The notes: a model not told the origin generated them from the letters alone. Shown: positions 40,187-51,068, counted from the stretch's first letter. The stretch: 64,000 bases of DNA from Bosea sp. PAMC 26642 (GCF_001562255.1 NZ_CP014301.1:1488001-1552000); one strand, 5' to 3'. Numbers and translations: made by a program.

Positions 40187-42451
40187 ATGTCGTCGCTGCC
40201 GCCACAGCACCGGACGCAGCGCGGCTCGCAGGCCGGCGTCCTCCCGGCGCGGCTGCCTGCTTTGACTCTCGGCGGCGCCACGACGGCGATGGTTCTGTCG
40301 GACTGGAACAAGCGCGCGCAGCGCGGCATCGCCGCCGAGATCGAGCGCAGGCGGCTGTTCCTCTGGCTCCCCGTCATGATGGGCGTCGGCATCCTTCTCT
40401 ACTTCATCGCCGACCGGGAGCCGGCTCTCTGGGCTCCGGGCACGGGCCTTGTGCTTGCAGGCGGGATTGCGCTCGCTTTACGCAACCGGCCTATTGTATT
40501 CGCCGCCTGCGTAGCCGTTGCCGCCATCCTGGCAGGATTTCTTGCGGCCGCCTGGCGCACTGCCGATATCGCCGCGCCAATCCTGGATCGGCCGCGCATC
40601 GGGCAGGTCACCGGCTTCGTCGAATCGATCGAGGCGCGCGATGCCGGCGCCCGGCTCGTGATTCTGGTTACCGGCATCGCCGGGCTCGACCCTGCGCTGC
40701 AGCCGCGCCGCGTCCGGGTCAATGTGAAGTCCGGCGCGATCGCGCCCGGCGACCATATCGCTGCGACGGCACGTCTCCTGCCGCCGCCCGGTCCGGCGCG
40801 GCCAGGAGGCTATGATTTCGGCCGTGACGCCTTCTTTCGCGGGATTGGCGCCGTCGGCAATATCCCGGGCAAGATCTCGCTTACGCCGGCACCGCACCCG
40901 CCGCCGCAGGGCCTTGCCACGGCTGTCCTGATCGACAAGGCCCGAAACGCCCTGACGCAACGCATCGCAAGCGTGGGCGAGGGACAGGCGGGCGCCATGG
41001 CCGCGGCCCTCGTCACCGGCAAGCGCGGACTGATCACCGAGACGACCAACGCCGATCTGCGTGCCGCCGGCATCTACCACATCGTCTCGATCTCCGGGCT
41101 GCACATGGTGCTTGCTGCTGGCACGATCTTCTGGCTCGTGCGCGCCTCGCTGGCCCTGTCGCAGACGCTGGCCTTGCATCTTCCGGTCAAGAAACTCGCC
41201 GCCCTCGTCGCCATGGCCGGCGCGACCGCCTACTGCGTGTTCTCGGGAGCGGAGGTGGCGACCGTGCGCTCGCTGATCATGACGCTCGTCATGCTCGGCG
41301 CGATCCTCGTCGATCGCCCCGCGCTCAGTATGCGCAACCTGGCGATCGCCGCCGTGATCGTATTGCTGCGCGAGCCCGAGGCCCTGCTCGGACCCAGCTT
41401 CCAGATGTCCTTCGGCGCGGTCGCCGCCCTGATCGCCTTCGCCGAACGCTGGGAAGCACGCGGACGAGCCGAGCCTCCGATCCGACTCCCATGGCCGCTC
41501 CAGCCGCTCTGGATCGCCAGTTCCGGCATCATCATCACGACCTTGCTCGCGACGGCGGCAACCGCGCCCCTCAGTGCCTATCACTTCCAGACCTTCAACC
41601 CCTTCGGGCTGCTCGGCAACGCGCTCGCCTTGCCCTTCGTCTCGCTGATCGTGATGCCGGCTGCTGTTTTCGGCGTGCTGGCCTATCCGTTCGGGCTCGA
41701 CTGGCCGGCCTGGCGGCTGATGGGCATCGCCTCCGACTGGGTCCTGAGGCTCGCGCACTGGGTCGCGACGATCGACCACTCGACGCTGGTGATGCCGGCC
41801 TTCGGGCAAGCGGCTCTGATTGGCTTCGCCGTGGCACTGCTTTGGGCCACGCTCTGGACAACGAAACTGCGGCTTCTGGCCGTCATACCCTTGTTCATCG
41901 GCGTAGCGGCCGCGGCCAAACCAGACAGGCCCGACATCCTGATCGAACGCGACGGCTCCGGCGTCTTGGTGCGCGGCACCGAGGGCCGGCTCGTGCTGGC
42001 CGGCAAGCCCAGCGCCTTCGTCCTGCAGCAATGGCTCACTGCCGATGGCGACGGCCGCCTACCGCAGGACGAAAGCCTGCGACAGGGCGCGGACTGCGAC
42101 GGCCTCGGTTGCGTCGTCACGACCGCCGCCGGCCGCAAGATCGCCTATGCCCGCGACCGGCTGGCGATCGTCGAGGATTGCCGCCGGGCCGATCTTGTGA
42201 TCACGCCCATCCCCTGGTCGGCGCCATGCCAGGCCAGGCTGATCGACCGGCTTGCGCTCGGCCGCAATGGCGCGACCGCTCTCGTCAGCTCAGGCGACGG
42301 CTGGCGCACCCTGACCGCGGAGCGCAACGACAGCCAGCGTCCCTGGAATCGAAGACCACCGCCAGCAGCAGCCCCTGCACTTACAGACTCGCCTCCGCTA
42401 CGTCCGGCAACGGACATGGCCGACGCAGCGGACCTCGATCCGCATCAGTAG
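40187..42451 (+). CDS. comEC: ComEC/Rec2 family competence membrane protein
   Basis: ComEC forms the inner-membrane channel for single-stranded DNA in natural transformation. The roughly 754-residue polytopic protein has an N-terminal DUF4131-like part, the ComEC core with [18 protein letters not shown] and [20 protein letters not shown], and a series of transmembrane helices to about residue 570. The C-terminal part ([20 protein letters not shown]) looks like the metallo-beta-lactamase-like domain but shows no HxHxDH metal motif. Starts at 40127, 40187 and 40289 are all possible; I chose 40187 for its AGGGG upstream. Its 3' end overlaps lexA by seven bases on the opposite strand. Confidence 0.9.
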   Translation: MSSLPPQHRTQRGSQAGVLPARLPALTLGGATTAMVLSDWNKRAQRGIAAEIERRRLFLWLPVMMGVGILLYFIADREPALWAPGTGLVLAGGIALALRNRPIVFAACVAVAAILAGFLAAAWRTADIAAPILDRPRIGQVTGFVESIEARDAGARLVILVTGIAGLDPALQPRRVRVNVKSGAIAPGDHIAATARLLPPPGPARPGGYDFGRDAFFRGIGAVGNIPGKISLTPAPHPPPQGLATAVLIDKARNALTQRIASVGEGQAGAMAAALVTGKRGLITETTNADLRAAGIYHIVSISGLHMVLAAGTIFWLVRASLALSQTLALHLPVKKLAALVAMAGATAYCVFSGAEVATVRSLIMTLVMLGAILVDRPALSMRNLAIAAVIVLLREPEALLGPSFQMSFGAVAALIAFAERWEARGRAEPPIRLPWPLQPLWIASSGIIITTLLATAATAPLSAYHFQTFNPFGLLGNALALPFVSLIVMPAAVFGVLAYPFGLDWPAWRLMGIASDWVLRLAHWVATIDHSTLVMPAFGQAALIGFAVALLWATLWTTKLRLLAVIPLFIGVAAAAKPDRPDILIERDGSGVLVRGTEGRLVLAGKPSAFVLQQWLTADGDGRLPQDESLRQGADCDGLGCVVTTAAGRKIAYARDRLAIVEDCRRADLVITPIPWSAPCQARLIDRLALGRNGATALVSSGDGWRTLTAERNDSQRPWNRRPPPAAAPALTDSPPLRPATDMADAADLDPHQ

Positions 42452-43149
42452 CGCCGCATCAGGTTGACGAGCCGGCCCTGGATCTTGACCCGGTCGGGAC
42501 CCAGCACGCGCGTCTCATAGGCGGGATTGGCCGCCTCCAGCGCGATCGAGGACCCGCGCTTGCGCAGCCGCTTCAGCGTCGCTTCCTCGTCGTCGATCAG
42601 GGCGACGATGATGTCGCCCGTATTCGCGGTGTCCTGCCTGCGGATGACGACCGTGTCGCCGTCCAGAATTCCGGCCTCGACCATCGAATCGCCGCGCACT
42701 TCCAGAGCGTAATGCTCGCCGGCGCCCAGCATGTCGGCCGGCATCGCGACATTGTGGCTGCGGCTCTGGATCGCCGAGATCGGCGTGCCGGCGGCGATCC
42801 TGCCCATGACGGGAATCGTAATCGTGCCGCGTGCGTCGTCATCTGCCTGCGCCGTCACCGGCCGGCCCTTGCCGAGCCCGCCCTGAACGATCGAGGGGCT
42901 GAAACGGCCGCGTGGGGCCGGTGCCCCACCCACACCGTCGGGCAGCTTGATCACCTCCAAAGCTCGCGCCCGGTTCGGAAGCCGTCTGATGAAGCCCCGT
43001 TCCTCCAGCGCTATGATCAGGCGGTGGATACCGGATTTAGACTTGAGATCGAGCGCGTCCTTCATCTCGTCGAAGGAGGGAGGCACGCCGCTTTCGCGCA
43101 GGCGTTCCTGGATGAAGCGAAGCAGTTCGAACTGTTTGCGTGTCAGCAT
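42445..43149 (-). CDS. lexA: SOS repressor LexA
   Basis: LexA represses DNA-damage genes and self-cleaves when RecA filaments form. The 234-residue protein has an N-terminal winged helix ([40 protein letters not shown]), a long linker, and the S24 peptidase domain. The cleavage bond is Ala-Gly in [11 protein letters not shown], the nucleophile Ser is in [15 protein letters not shown], and the general-base Lys is in [14 protein letters not shown]. An alphaproteobacterial SOS box lies upstream, so it is autoregulated. It is convergent with comEC and lies downstream of moeA, a conserved neighbourhood in this order. Confidence 0.96.
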   Translation of the reverse strand: MLTRKQFELLRFIQERLRESGVPPSFDEMKDALDLKSKSGIHRLIIALEERGFIRRLPNRARALEVIKLPDGVGGAPAPRGRFSPSIVQGGLGKGRPVTAQADDDARGTITIPVMGRIAAGTPISAIQSRSHNVAMPADMLGAGEHYALEVRGDSMVEAGILDGDTVVIRRQDTANTGDIIVALIDDEEATLKRLRKRGSSIALEAANPAYETRVLGPDRVKIQGRLVNLMRRY

Positions 43150-43205
43150 GGTCCCCGCCGGCGCCCAACGGCGCAGAATCGAAACAAATCACGAACACCA
43201 TACAG

Positions 43206-43220
43206 GTTCGCGTTGTGTTC
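43206..43220 (-). promoter_or_regulatory. LexA operator (alphaproteobacterial SOS box)
   Basis: GTTC-GCGTTGT-GTTC is an exact match to the GTTC-N7-GTTC box known for LexA in alphaproteobacteria. It lies 57-71 bases upstream of the lexA start, the expected place for autorepression. A GAAC at 43193-43196 nearby may extend the site. Confidence 0.88.
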
Positions 43221-43278
43221 CGCAAGCAACGGACGGCGAATTGCTGGCATGTCTTACCGATCCGCTCTCCGGCAATCC

Positions 43279-44490
43279 TCAGCGCAGACGGATAAAGCGG
43301 CAGCGCTCGCCCTTATTTGCCGGCTCAGCAAAGACAGGCCTGATCGCCAGCGCGTCGGCGCGGGCGAGAATGCCCAGCATGGATGAATCCTGCTTAGCAA
43401 ACGGCGTGACCTGCCAGCCGTCGATAGTCAGCGCCAGTTCGGCGCGAAGATAGTCCTCACGCTCATCGTTAGCCGGCATATCAATTTCGAGAATCCCCGG
43501 CTCGCTGCGGTCTCTGGCTGGATCAGGTATCCCAAGCAGCGCCTCGATCAGCGGGGTGACGAAAAGATGCCCGCAGACGATCGAGGACACCGGGTTGCCG
43601 GGCAGGCCGACGGCCACCATCTGGCCGAGCCGGCCCATCATCATCGGCTTGCCGGGCCGCATCGCGATCTTCCAGAAGCCGAGCGCCATGCCCTGGCGCT
43701 TCAGCGCCTCCTGCACGAGATCATGCGCGCCGACGGAGGCTCCGCCCAGCGTGATCACCACATCGGCGCCGGCAGTCTTCGCCTTGCCGATCTTCGCAGC
43801 GAGATCGTCATGGTCGTCGCGCGCGATGCCGAGATCGAGCGCCTGGCCACCGGCCTGCTCGACGATCGCCGCGAGCGAAAAACTGTTCGAAGCGACGATC
43901 TGGTCGGGCCCAACGGGCTCGCCCGGCAAGACGAGCTCGTCCCCGGTCGCCAGGATAGCCACAAGCGGACGGCGCCGCACCGACAACGACGGATGCCCCA
44001 TTGCAGCCGCCAGCCCCAGCGAGGCGCTGTCGAGCCGGCGTCCGGCCTTGAGCAGAACCTCGCCTTCGCTGAAATCCAGCCCCGCCGGCCGCACGAAGCG
44101 GCCCTTCGCGGCAGCCTCCAGCACCCGGATGACCGGGCCGCCGACACCCCCGGCATTCTCCTGGATCAGGATCGTATCCGCACCATCGGGCATCGGCGCG
44201 CCCGTGAAAATCCGTACGGCCTGGCCTGCAGCGAGGCTCCCCGCAAATGCCCGCCCGGCCGCCGATTCGCCGATGACCCGCAACTCTTTTGCCGACGACA
44301 GATCGTCGGCACGCACTGCGTATCCGTCCATCGCCGAATTGGCAAAGGGCGGCTGTGTCCGCAGCGCCGCGACATCGCCTGCCAGAACGCGGCCGGCGCA
44401 TTGGGCAAGCGGCAGCGTTTCCGCCACCGTCGTTCCCGGTACGCTGTCGAGCAGCGCCTTCAGCGCGACCGGGACCGGGGTCAGGCTCAC
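43279..44490 (-). CDS. moeA: molybdopterin molybdenumtransferase MoeA
   Basis: MoeA inserts molybdate into adenylylated molybdopterin to finish the molybdenum cofactor. The 403-residue protein has the N-terminal MoeA domain ([33 protein letters not shown]), the MogA-like domain with [13 protein letters not shown] and [18 protein letters not shown], and [20 protein letters not shown], then a C-terminal beta domain. Its start overlaps the moaC stop (ATGA). No other Mo-cofactor genes apart from moaC are in the window. Confidence 0.94.
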   Translation of the reverse strand: MSLTPVPVALKALLDSVPGTTVAETLPLAQCAGRVLAGDVAALRTQPPFANSAMDGYAVRADDLSSAKELRVIGESAAGRAFAGSLAAGQAVRIFTGAPMPDGADTILIQENAGGVGGPVIRVLEAAAKGRFVRPAGLDFSEGEVLLKAGRRLDSASLGLAAAMGHPSLSVRRRPLVAILATGDELVLPGEPVGPDQIVASNSFSLAAIVEQAGGQALDLGIARDDHDDLAAKIGKAKTAGADVVITLGGASVGAHDLVQEALKRQGMALGFWKIAMRPGKPMMMGRLGQMVAVGLPGNPVSSIVCGHLFVTPLIEALLGIPDPARDRSEPGILEIDMPANDEREDYLRAELALTIDGWQVTPFAKQDSSMLGILARADALAIRPVFAEPANKGERCRFIRLR

Positions 44491-44972
44491 GCCGTCGTCT
44501 CCGCTTCGTAGATCCCCGATGCCCCGCCTGATTTGTGCAGCACCCGGATGTCCTCGATCCGCATCCCGCGATCGACCGCCTTGACCATGTCGTAGACCGT
44601 CAGGCAGGCGACGCTCACAGCCGTCAGCGCCTCCATCTCGACCCCGGTCTGGCCCCGCATCTTGACCTCGGCCTTCACGCGGACGCCGGGAAGCGCCTCG
44701 TCGATCGCGAGATCCACCGCGATCTTGCTGATCAGCAGCGGGTGGCAGAGCGGGATCAGCTCATGCGTCCGCTTGGCCGCCATGATGCCCGCGAGCCGCG
44801 CCGTGCCGAGCACGTCGCCCTTCTTCGCGTCGCCGGCCCGCACGATCGCCAGCGTCTCCGGCTGCATCACGACGCAGCCCTCGGCCACCGCGATGCGCGT
44901 GGTCTCGGCCTTGTCGCCGACATCGACCATATGCGCCTGTCCCTGGGCGTCGAGATGGCTGAGCCGGCTCAC
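44487..44972 (-). CDS. moaC: cyclic pyranopterin monophosphate synthase MoaC
   Basis: MoaC converts the MoaA product to cyclic pyranopterin monophosphate, the first stable intermediate of molybdenum cofactor synthesis. The 161-residue protein contains [52 protein letters not shown] and [20 protein letters not shown], matching the family end to end. Its start overlaps the trpC stop by four bases and its stop overlaps moeA, so tryptophan and cofactor genes share one transcript. Confidence 0.96.
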   Translation of the reverse strand: MSRLSHLDAQGQAHMVDVGDKAETTRIAVAEGCVVMQPETLAIVRAGDAKKGDVLGTARLAGIMAAKRTHELIPLCHPLLISKIAVDLAIDEALPGVRVKAEVKMRGQTGVEMEALTAVSVACLTVYDMVKAVDRGMRIEDIRVLHKSGGASGIYEAETTA

Positions 44973-45781
44973 GCCGCGGCCTCCGTGCCGGGTGCGCCCA
45001 GAAGAACGCGCGTTGCCGCCGCGACATCGGCCTGGCGCATCAGGCTTTCACCCACCAGGATCGTCTCGACGCCGCAGCGCTTCAGTCGGGTCACATCCGT
45101 CGGCTCGAAGATACCGCTTTCGCCGACGATGATCCGGTCGGCCGGCACGCGTGGCGCCAGCCGTTCTGTCACCGCGAGATCGACGGCAAAGCTGCGTAGA
45201 TCGCGGTTGTTGATGCCGAGCAGGCGGCAGCCGAGCGGCAGCGCGCGCTCCAGCTCGGCTTCGTCATGGACCTCGACCAGCACGTCCATGCCCAGCGCCG
45301 CCGCCGTCTCGGCCAGCGCCCGCGCGGTGGCATCGTCGACACCTGCCATGATGATCAGGATGCAGTCTGCTTCCCAGGCCCGCGCCTCGAAGACCTGATA
45401 GGGATCGTAGAGAAAATCCTTGCGCAGCACCGGCAGGCCCGAGGCCTCGCGCGCCTGCATCAGGAATTCCGGCCGCCCCTGGAAGGAGGGTGCGTCGGTC
45501 AGCACGGAGAGGCAGGCCGCCCCGCCCTTGGCATAGGCTTTCGCCAGCGCTGGCGGATCAAAATCGGAGCGAATCAAGCCCTTGGACGGGCTCGCCTTCT
45601 TGATCTCGGCGATCAAGGCCGGCTTGCCTCGCGCGTGTTTGGCGGTCAGCGCGTCCGTGAAGCCGCGCGGCGGCGAGGCGTCGCGGGCAAGCCGTTCGAT
45701 CTGCGCCTGCGGGACCGCAAACTTCGCAGCCGCGATCTCCTGGCGCTTATAGGCCTCAATCTTCGCGAGGATGTCGGTCAT
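44969..45781 (-). CDS. trpC: indole-3-glycerol phosphate synthase
   Basis: TrpC closes the indole ring in tryptophan synthesis. The 270-residue TIM-barrel protein has the N-terminal helix [20 protein letters not shown], the catalytic region [54 protein letters not shown] and [12 protein letters not shown]. It is not fused to TrpF, unlike in enterobacteria. Seven bases separate it from trpD upstream, and its stop overlaps moaC. Confidence 0.96.
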   Translation of the reverse strand: MTDILAKIEAYKRQEIAAAKFAVPQAQIERLARDASPPRGFTDALTAKHARGKPALIAEIKKASPSKGLIRSDFDPPALAKAYAKGGAACLSVLTDAPSFQGRPEFLMQAREASGLPVLRKDFLYDPYQVFEARAWEADCILIIMAGVDDATARALAETAAALGMDVLVEVHDEAELERALPLGCRLLGINNRDLRSFAVDLAVTERLAPRVPADRIIVGESGIFEPTDVTRLKRCGVETILVGESLMRQADVAAATRVLLGAPGTEAAA

Positions 45782-45788
45782 CGCCGCC

Positions 45789-46802
45789 TCACGCGTTCGA
45801 GCTTGCGACGAGGGCCGAGAGCGTCGCCTTCGCCTTGCCGGAATCGATCGCGCTCTCGGCCTGCCTCAGCCCGTCGCGCAGATCGCCCGCCCGCCCGGCG
45901 ACGACGAGCGCCGCAGCCGCATTGAACGCGGCGATGTCGCGGAACGGCGTTTTCTGCCCATCGAGCACGGCGCGCAGCGCTGCCGCATTCTGCTCCGGCT
46001 CGCCGCCCCGCAGATCCTCGGGCTTCGCCCGCATCAACCCGACATCGTCGGGGCTGATCGAAAAGCTCTCGATCTTGCCGCTGTCGAGCGAAACGACGCG
46101 CGTCGGCCCGGTCGTGGTGATCTCGTCGAGCCCATCGGAGCCGTGCACGGCCCAGATCCGCGTCGAGCCGAGCGAGGCCAGCACCTTGACCATCGGCTCC
46201 AGCCAGGTCTCGGAGAAGGCGCCGACGAGCTGCGTCTTCACACCGGCCGGGTTGGAGAGTGGGCCGAGCAGGTTGAAGATCGTGCGCGTGCCGAGTTCGG
46301 TGCGCACCGGCGCGACATGGCGCATCGAGGCATGGTGCGTCGGCGCGAACATGAAGCCGACGCCGGCCTCGGCGATACAGTGCTCGGTCGCGGCCGGCGC
46401 GAGTCCAACCTTGACCCCGAGCGCCGTCAGCACGTCGGCCGCACCCGAGCGCGAGGAGGCGGCCCGGTTGCCGTGCTTGGCCACCGGCACGCCGCACGCG
46501 GCCGTGATGATCGCCGCCAGCGTCGAGACATTATAGGAGCCCGAGGCATCCCCGCCGGTCCCGACGATGTCGATGGCCTCGGCTGGGGCCGACACCCTCA
46601 GCATCTTGCCGCGCATGGCGCTGACCGCGCCGGTGATCTCCTCGACGGTTTCGCCGCGCACGCGCAGCGCCATCAGGAAGGCTGCCGCCTGGGCGTTGGT
46701 GACCTCGCCCGACAGCATGGCATCGAAAGCGCCGCGGGCCTCGTCGCGCGACAGCGTGGCGCCGGTCGCGACCTTGGCGATGAAGGGTTTGAAATCGTCC
46801 AT
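45789..46802 (-). CDS. trpD: anthranilate phosphoribosyltransferase
   Basis: TrpD transfers the phosphoribosyl group to anthranilate. The 337-residue protein has the glycine-rich PRPP site [38 protein letters not shown] and [20 protein letters not shown], as in the stand-alone enzyme. The frame is open to 46868, but the family N-terminus ([20 protein letters not shown]) sets the start at 46802, 14 bases after trpG. It is not fused to the glutamine amidotransferase. Confidence 0.95.
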   Translation of the reverse strand: MDDFKPFIAKVATGATLSRDEARGAFDAMLSGEVTNAQAAAFLMALRVRGETVEEITGAVSAMRGKMLRVSAPAEAIDIVGTGGDASGSYNVSTLAAIITAACGVPVAKHGNRAASSRSGAADVLTALGVKVGLAPAATEHCIAEAGVGFMFAPTHHASMRHVAPVRTELGTRTIFNLLGPLSNPAGVKTQLVGAFSETWLEPMVKVLASLGSTRIWAVHGSDGLDEITTTGPTRVVSLDSGKIESFSISPDDVGLMRAKPEDLRGGEPEQNAAALRAVLDGQKTPFRDIAAFNAAAALVVAGRAGDLRDGLRQAESAIDSGKAKATLSALVASSNA

Positions 46803-46816
46803 GGGAACTCTGTCGA

Positions 46817-47440
46817 TCAGGCTGTCTGGATCAGGGCGGCGTCGGAGTTTGCGCGCTGGCGCGGCCATCGCTCCGCCATGTCGAGGAAATTGCGCAGGAT
46901 CGTCGCGCCATGCTCCGAAGCGATGCTTTCGGGGTGGAACTGCACGCCATGCACCGGCAGATGGCGGTGCGACAGCGCCATGATCAGCCCGTCTTCGGTC
47001 GAGGCTTCGATCTCGAGATCGGTCGGGCAGGTCTCGCGCGCGACGACGAGCGAATGATAGCGCGTCGCCTGGATCGGCCCGTTGATGCCGAAAAACAGCC
47101 CACGCGACTGGTGGCCGATGGCCGAGACCTTGCCGTGCATCGGCACAGGCGCACGCACCACATTGCCGCCGAAGGCCTGGCCGATGGCTTGCAGGCCGAG
47201 GCAGACGCCGAAGATCGGCACCTGGCTTGCGCCCTCGCGCACGACATCGAGGCAGATGCCGGCCTCGTTGGGCGTGCAGGGGCCGGGCGACAGCACGATC
47301 GCATCATGCGCGTCGCCAAGCGCCTCGTCGACGGAGATCGCATCGTTGCGGCGCACGACGACCTGCGCCCCCAGCCCACCGATCAGGTGGACGAGGTTCC
47401 AGGTGAAGCTGTCGTAATTGTCGATCAGCAGGATGCGCAT
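46817..47440 (-). CDS. trpG: anthranilate synthase glutamine amidotransferase subunit
   Basis: TrpG supplies ammonia from glutamine to TrpE and may also serve aminodeoxychorismate synthase. The 207-residue class I amidotransferase starts [20 protein letters not shown], has [12 protein letters not shown], the nucleophile Cys in [16 protein letters not shown] and the His-Glu pair in [16 protein letters not shown]. It lies between trpE, from which a 200-base repeat-containing spacer separates it, and trpD. In rhizobia such as Sinorhizobium trpE and trpG are fused; here they are separate. Confidence 0.95.
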   Translation of the reverse strand: MRILLIDNYDSFTWNLVHLIGGLGAQVVVRRNDAISVDEALGDAHDAIVLSPGPCTPNEAGICLDVVREGASQVPIFGVCLGLQAIGQAFGGNVVRAPVPMHGKVSAIGHQSRGLFFGINGPIQATRYHSLVVARETCPTDLEIEASTEDGLIMALSHRHLPVHGVQFHPESIASEHGATILRNFLDMAERWPRQRANSDAALIQTA

Positions 47441-47509
47441 GGACTGAGCCGTGATTTTGGGCTCCGGTCATGCACGGTTGGGGGCGGCGCGGTCAAGTTC
47501 CACCCACAG

Positions 47510-47623
47510 CCCTCATCCTGAGGAGCGCCGCAGGCGTGTCTCGAAGGATGCTCCAGTTCGCGATGGCAGCGACTTCTGGAGCCATCCGTCGAGACGCCGC
47601 TTCGCGGATCCTCAGGAGGAGGG
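47510..47623. repeat. imperfect inverted-repeat element in the trpE-trpG spacer
   Basis: The element starts CCCTCATCCTGAGGAG and ends CTCAGGAGGAGGGC. The inner arms GTCTCGAAGGATG and CATCCGTCGAGAC also pair, so about 40 bases on each side form a long interrupted hairpin. This composition is familiar from dispersed intergenic repeats of Bradyrhizobium-like and Bosea-like genomes. It nearly fills the gap between trpE and trpG, so it must be transcribed if the operon is continuous. Confidence 0.75.
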
Positions 47624-47637
47624 CCAAGGGTGACCTG

Positions 47638-49152
47638 TCACTGCCCCCGCCCGACCCTCGCCGCGAACCGGATCGCCTCTTCCGCCGCCTTGAACAGCGC
47701 CTTGGCCTTGTTGACGCATTCGGCCTGCTCGGAGGCCGGGTTGGAATCGTAGACGATGCCGGCGCCGGCCTGGACATGCATGCGCCCGTCCTTGACCACG
47801 GCGGTGCGCAGCACGATGCAGGTATCCATCTCGCCGTTCGCGCCGAAATAGCCGATGCAGCCGCCATAGGCGCCGCGCGCATCGCGCTCCAGCTCGTCGA
47901 TGATTTCCATCGCCCGCACCTTGGGCGCGCCGGAGACCGTGCCTGCCGGGAAGCCTGCCGAAAGAGCAGCGAGCGCGTCATGCTGCGGGTCGATCGTCCC
48001 CTCGACATTCGAGACGATGTGCATAACCTGGCTGTAGCGCTCGACGAAGAAGGAGTCCGTGACCTTGACGGTGCCGATCTGCGCGACGCGGCCGACATCG
48101 TTGCGGCCGAGATCGAGCAGCATCAGGTGCTCGGCACGCTCTTTCGGGTCGGCCAGCAGCTCCAGCGCCAGCGCCTCGTCCTCGACGGTCGTGGCGCCGC
48201 GCCGGCGCGTCCCGGCGATCGGCCGGATCGTGACGGTCTCGTCGCGCAGCCGCACCAGGATCTCGGGGCTGGAACAGACGATCTGGAAATCGCGGAAGTC
48301 GAGGTAGCAGAGAAAGGGCGCTGGATTGACCCGCCGCAGCGCCCGGTAGAGCGCAAAGGGCGGCAGCGCGAAGGGCGCCTCGAAGCGCTGCGACAGCACG
48401 ACCTGGAAGATGTCACCGGCGCGGATATAGTCCTGCGCGGTGGCGACCATCGCGTGGAATTCGTCCTCGCTCGTATTGGAGACGATCGCCGGCTCCGGCA
48501 GGTTGGCGATGTCGATCGCCGCATCCGGGGGCAGGGGCCCCTCCAGCGCCAGGATCACCGCGTCGAGCCGCTCCAGCGCCCGCTCATGGGCGGCGCGCGC
48601 CGTGACGCCGGGCTGGTGGCGCACCGGGGTCACGACATGGATCTCGTCGCGCACCGAATCGAACACCACCATCAGCGTCGGCCGGACCAGGATGGCGTCG
48701 GGCACGCCGGTCCCGCTCTCCTTGGCCGCCGGCAGCCGCTCCATCAGCCGCACCATGTCGTAACCGAGATAGCCGAAGACGCCGGCCGACATCGGCGGCA
48801 GGCCATCGGCTTCCGGGATCGCGCTCTCGTCGAGCAGCGCGCGCAGGCTCTCGAAGGCCGGGCGCGGATCGGGCAGGAATTCCTCGCCGAGCGCCGGCCG
48901 GCACGAGGCTGCCTCGCCGCGATGGCAGCGCCAGATCAGGTCGGGCGCCAGACCGATCATCGAATAGCGTCCGCGCACCGCGCCGCCCTCGACCGATTCG
49001 AGCAGGAAGGCCGGCCCCGCCGTGGCGTGGCGCAGCTTCATGAAGGCGGCGACGGGCGTTTCGCAGTCCCCGACGAGAATTTGCCGCAGCAGTTGCGGCT
49101 CGCCTGCCTCGTAGCGCTGCGCGAACCGCTCGAAATCCTGCGACGGCTCCAT
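47638..49152 (-). CDS. trpE: anthranilate synthase component I
   Basis: TrpE turns chorismate into anthranilate. The 504-residue protein has the N-terminal domain with FLLESVEGGAVRGRYSMIG (the LLES-type tryptophan-binding motif is present, implying feedback inhibition) and the chorismate-binding domain with IRPIAGTRRRGAT, LLDLGRNDVGRVAQ, FPAGTVSGAPKVRAMEII and GAYGGCIGYFG. The frame extends to 49590 inside ppiD, but MEPSQDFERFAQRYEAG at 49152 is the family start. It follows ppiD after two bases, so no leader-peptide attenuator can lie directly in front of it. Confidence 0.96.
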   Translation of the reverse strand: MEPSQDFERFAQRYEAGEPQLLRQILVGDCETPVAAFMKLRHATAGPAFLLESVEGGAVRGRYSMIGLAPDLIWRCHRGEAASCRPALGEEFLPDPRPAFESLRALLDESAIPEADGLPPMSAGVFGYLGYDMVRLMERLPAAKESGTGVPDAILVRPTLMVVFDSVRDEIHVVTPVRHQPGVTARAAHERALERLDAVILALEGPLPPDAAIDIANLPEPAIVSNTSEDEFHAMVATAQDYIRAGDIFQVVLSQRFEAPFALPPFALYRALRRVNPAPFLCYLDFRDFQIVCSSPEILVRLRDETVTIRPIAGTRRRGATTVEDEALALELLADPKERAEHLMLLDLGRNDVGRVAQIGTVKVTDSFFVERYSQVMHIVSNVEGTIDPQHDALAALSAGFPAGTVSGAPKVRAMEIIDELERDARGAYGGCIGYFGANGEMDTCIVLRTAVVKDGRMHVQAGAGIVYDSNPASEQAECVNKAKALFKAAEEAIRFAARVGRGQ

Positions 49153-49154
49153 GG

Positions 49155-51068
49155 TCAGTTCGTCGCGCCGCCGGTGGCATTGCGGAAAGCCGTCTCGTTG
49201 ATCGAGACGCCGAGATCCGCCTGCAGCTTGCCGACATATTGCGACAGGATGTCCTCGCTGACGCTTGCGCCCAGCCGTGTGGCGAAGTTCTCGGCCTCCT
49301 GCGTCGTGCGGACATAAGGGGGGACGGTGGCGGCATCGACCCTGAACAGGATGCGGCTGCCATCGGCCAGTGCCGCCGAGCCGGCTTTGCCGACGACGGT
49401 GCCGAAGATCAGGCTCACCACATTGACCGGCAAATCGGGGCGCTGGTCCTGGCGACCCAGGCCCTCGGCGGTCTCGCTCGTCAGTCCGGCGGCGGAAGCG
49501 ACAGCATCGAAAGTCTCGCCCTTGTCGAGGTTCTGCACGAAGTCGCGGGTCTTGGCGGAAAGCCTGCTCGCCACCTCGTCGGCACGCCATTGCGCCTCGA
49601 CCTCGGTCTTGACCTCGTCGAAGCCACGCTCACGCGCCGCGTCGATCTTGGTCACGTCGAACCAGACATAGCCGGTGTCGCGCGGCAGACGAATCGCCTC
49701 GTTGTCGACCCCGGTATCCGAGCGGAAGATCGCCTGCACGGTGGGGTCGCCGCCGACCGGAGCCGGCTGCTGCGAGCCGTCGGGCTTGCGCAAACCGGAG
49801 TCGACCGGTCCGAAGGCGATCAGCGGCAGGCCGAACTCGCGCGCGATGTCCGTCAGCGGCTTGGCAGAGGCGCGCTGGTCCTCGATCTTGTCGTGCAGAT
49901 CGGTGATCTGGCCGGCGGCTTTGCTTCGCGCGATCTCGGTCTTGAGTTCGGCCGCGACCGCCTCGAAGGGCCGGACGTTCTCGGGCACGATCGCCGTGAC
50001 GCGCAGCAGCACCGGCCCAAACCCACCCGCGACCGGTCCCCCGACCGCGTCCTGCACCAGCGCGAAGGCGGCGTCGCGCACGGCCGCGTCGAAGACCTGC
50101 GCCCGCGTCACGGTGCCCAGAGTCAGGTCGCTCGCCGCGACGTTGCGCGCCGCAGCGATGGCGTCGAAGGTCTCGCCGGCATCGATCCGCGCCTTGGCGG
50201 CCTGCGCCTCCTCGGCGTTGGGGAACACGATCTGCTGGATGGTACGCGTCTCCTGCGTCGTGAAGCGCTGCGCCTTGATCTGCTCGTAGCGCGCCTTGGC
50301 CTCGTCGTCGCCGACCTTGCTCGGATCGGCCAGCGTCTCGGCCGAGATCGAGAGCAGGTTGGCGCTGCGGAATTCCGGCGCCCGGAAGCTCGCCTTGCGC
50401 TCGTCGAAGAAAGTCTTCAGCTGGGCCTCGCTCGGTGCCGCGATCTCGCCCGCAGCGGTGGCCGGCACCCGGGCGAAGGTGACGGCGCGCCGCTCGTTGC
50501 GCAGGCGATGTCCGAGTTGCTGCAACGCGCCCGGCGCTCCGACCGCGCCGACGACCATCTCCGCGATCTGCTGGCGCAGGATCGTGGCGCGCTGTTCGCG
50601 CACGTAAAGCTGCTCGGTAAAGCCGTTCGAGCGCAGCAATTCGTTGAATCGCGCCGCCGAGAACTGGCCGGACCCGTCGCGGAACGTCGCATCCTGCAGG
50701 ATCAGGTCGCGGATAGTCTCGTCCGAGACGCCGAGTTTCATGCTGCGCGTCGTCTGGTCGAGCACGGCCTCGGTCACCAGCCGCGACAGCACCTGCCGGT
50801 CGAGGCCGAGCGCGCGCGCCATCTCGGGCGTGATCTGGCGGCGCTGCTGACGGGTCAGCAGCTGCACTTCGTTCTGATAGGCGGTGCGCATCTGTTCCAG
50901 CCCGATTTCGGACTTGCCGACCCTCGCGACCGAATTGCGGCCATAGCCCTGGAAGATGTCGCCGATGCCCCAGATCGCGAAGGAAAAGATCAGGAATCCG
51001 AACAGCACGAAGATGATCAGCTTGCCAACGAAGCTCTGCCCCGCCTTGCGAATGCCTTGCATCATCAT
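49155..51068 (-). CDS. ppiD: peptidyl-prolyl cis-trans isomerase PpiD-like periplasmic chaperone
   Basis: PpiD is an inner-membrane-anchored periplasmic chaperone located near the Sec translocon. The 637-residue protein has one N-terminal membrane anchor (about 17-36, [20 protein letters not shown]), a SurA_N-like helical chaperone region with [19 protein letters not shown], a central PpiC-type rotamase region ([20 protein letters not shown]) and a C-terminal helical part. Three consecutive ATG codons (51062-51068) begin the frame. It is divergent from tpiA and directly precedes trpE, with a spacing of two bases. Confidence 0.9.
   Translation of the reverse strand: MMMQGIRKAGQSFVGKLIIFVLFGFLIFSFAIWGIGDIFQGYGRNSVARVGKSEIGLEQMRTAYQNEVQLLTRQQRRQITPEMARALGLDRQVLSRLVTEAVLDQTTRSMKLGVSDETIRDLILQDATFRDGSGQFSAARFNELLRSNGFTEQLYVREQRATILRQQIAEMVVGAVGAPGALQQLGHRLRNERRAVTFARVPATAAGEIAAPSEAQLKTFFDERKASFRAPEFRSANLLSISAETLADPSKVGDDEAKARYEQIKAQRFTTQETRTIQQIVFPNAEEAQAAKARIDAGETFDAIAAARNVAASDLTLGTVTRAQVFDAAVRDAAFALVQDAVGGPVAGGFGPVLLRVTAIVPENVRPFEAVAAELKTEIARSKAAGQITDLHDKIEDQRASAKPLTDIAREFGLPLIAFGPVDSGLRKPDGSQQPAPVGGDPTVQAIFRSDTGVDNEAIRLPRDTGYVWFDVTKIDAARERGFDEVKTEVEAQWRADEVASRLSAKTRDFVQNLDKGETFDAVASAAGLTSETAEGLGRQDQRPDLPVNVVSLIFGTVVGKAGSAALADGSRILFRVDAATVPPYVRTTQEAENFATRLGASVSEDILSQYVGKLQADLGVSINETAFRNATGGATN

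Noticed and set aside
44535..45398. Plus-strand frames opposite moaC and trpC
   Set aside because: Shadow frames; moaC and trpC on the minus strand match their families end to end.
49153..49200. trp leader peptide/attenuator in front of trpE
   Set aside because: trpE starts two bases after the ppiD stop, so there is no leader region.
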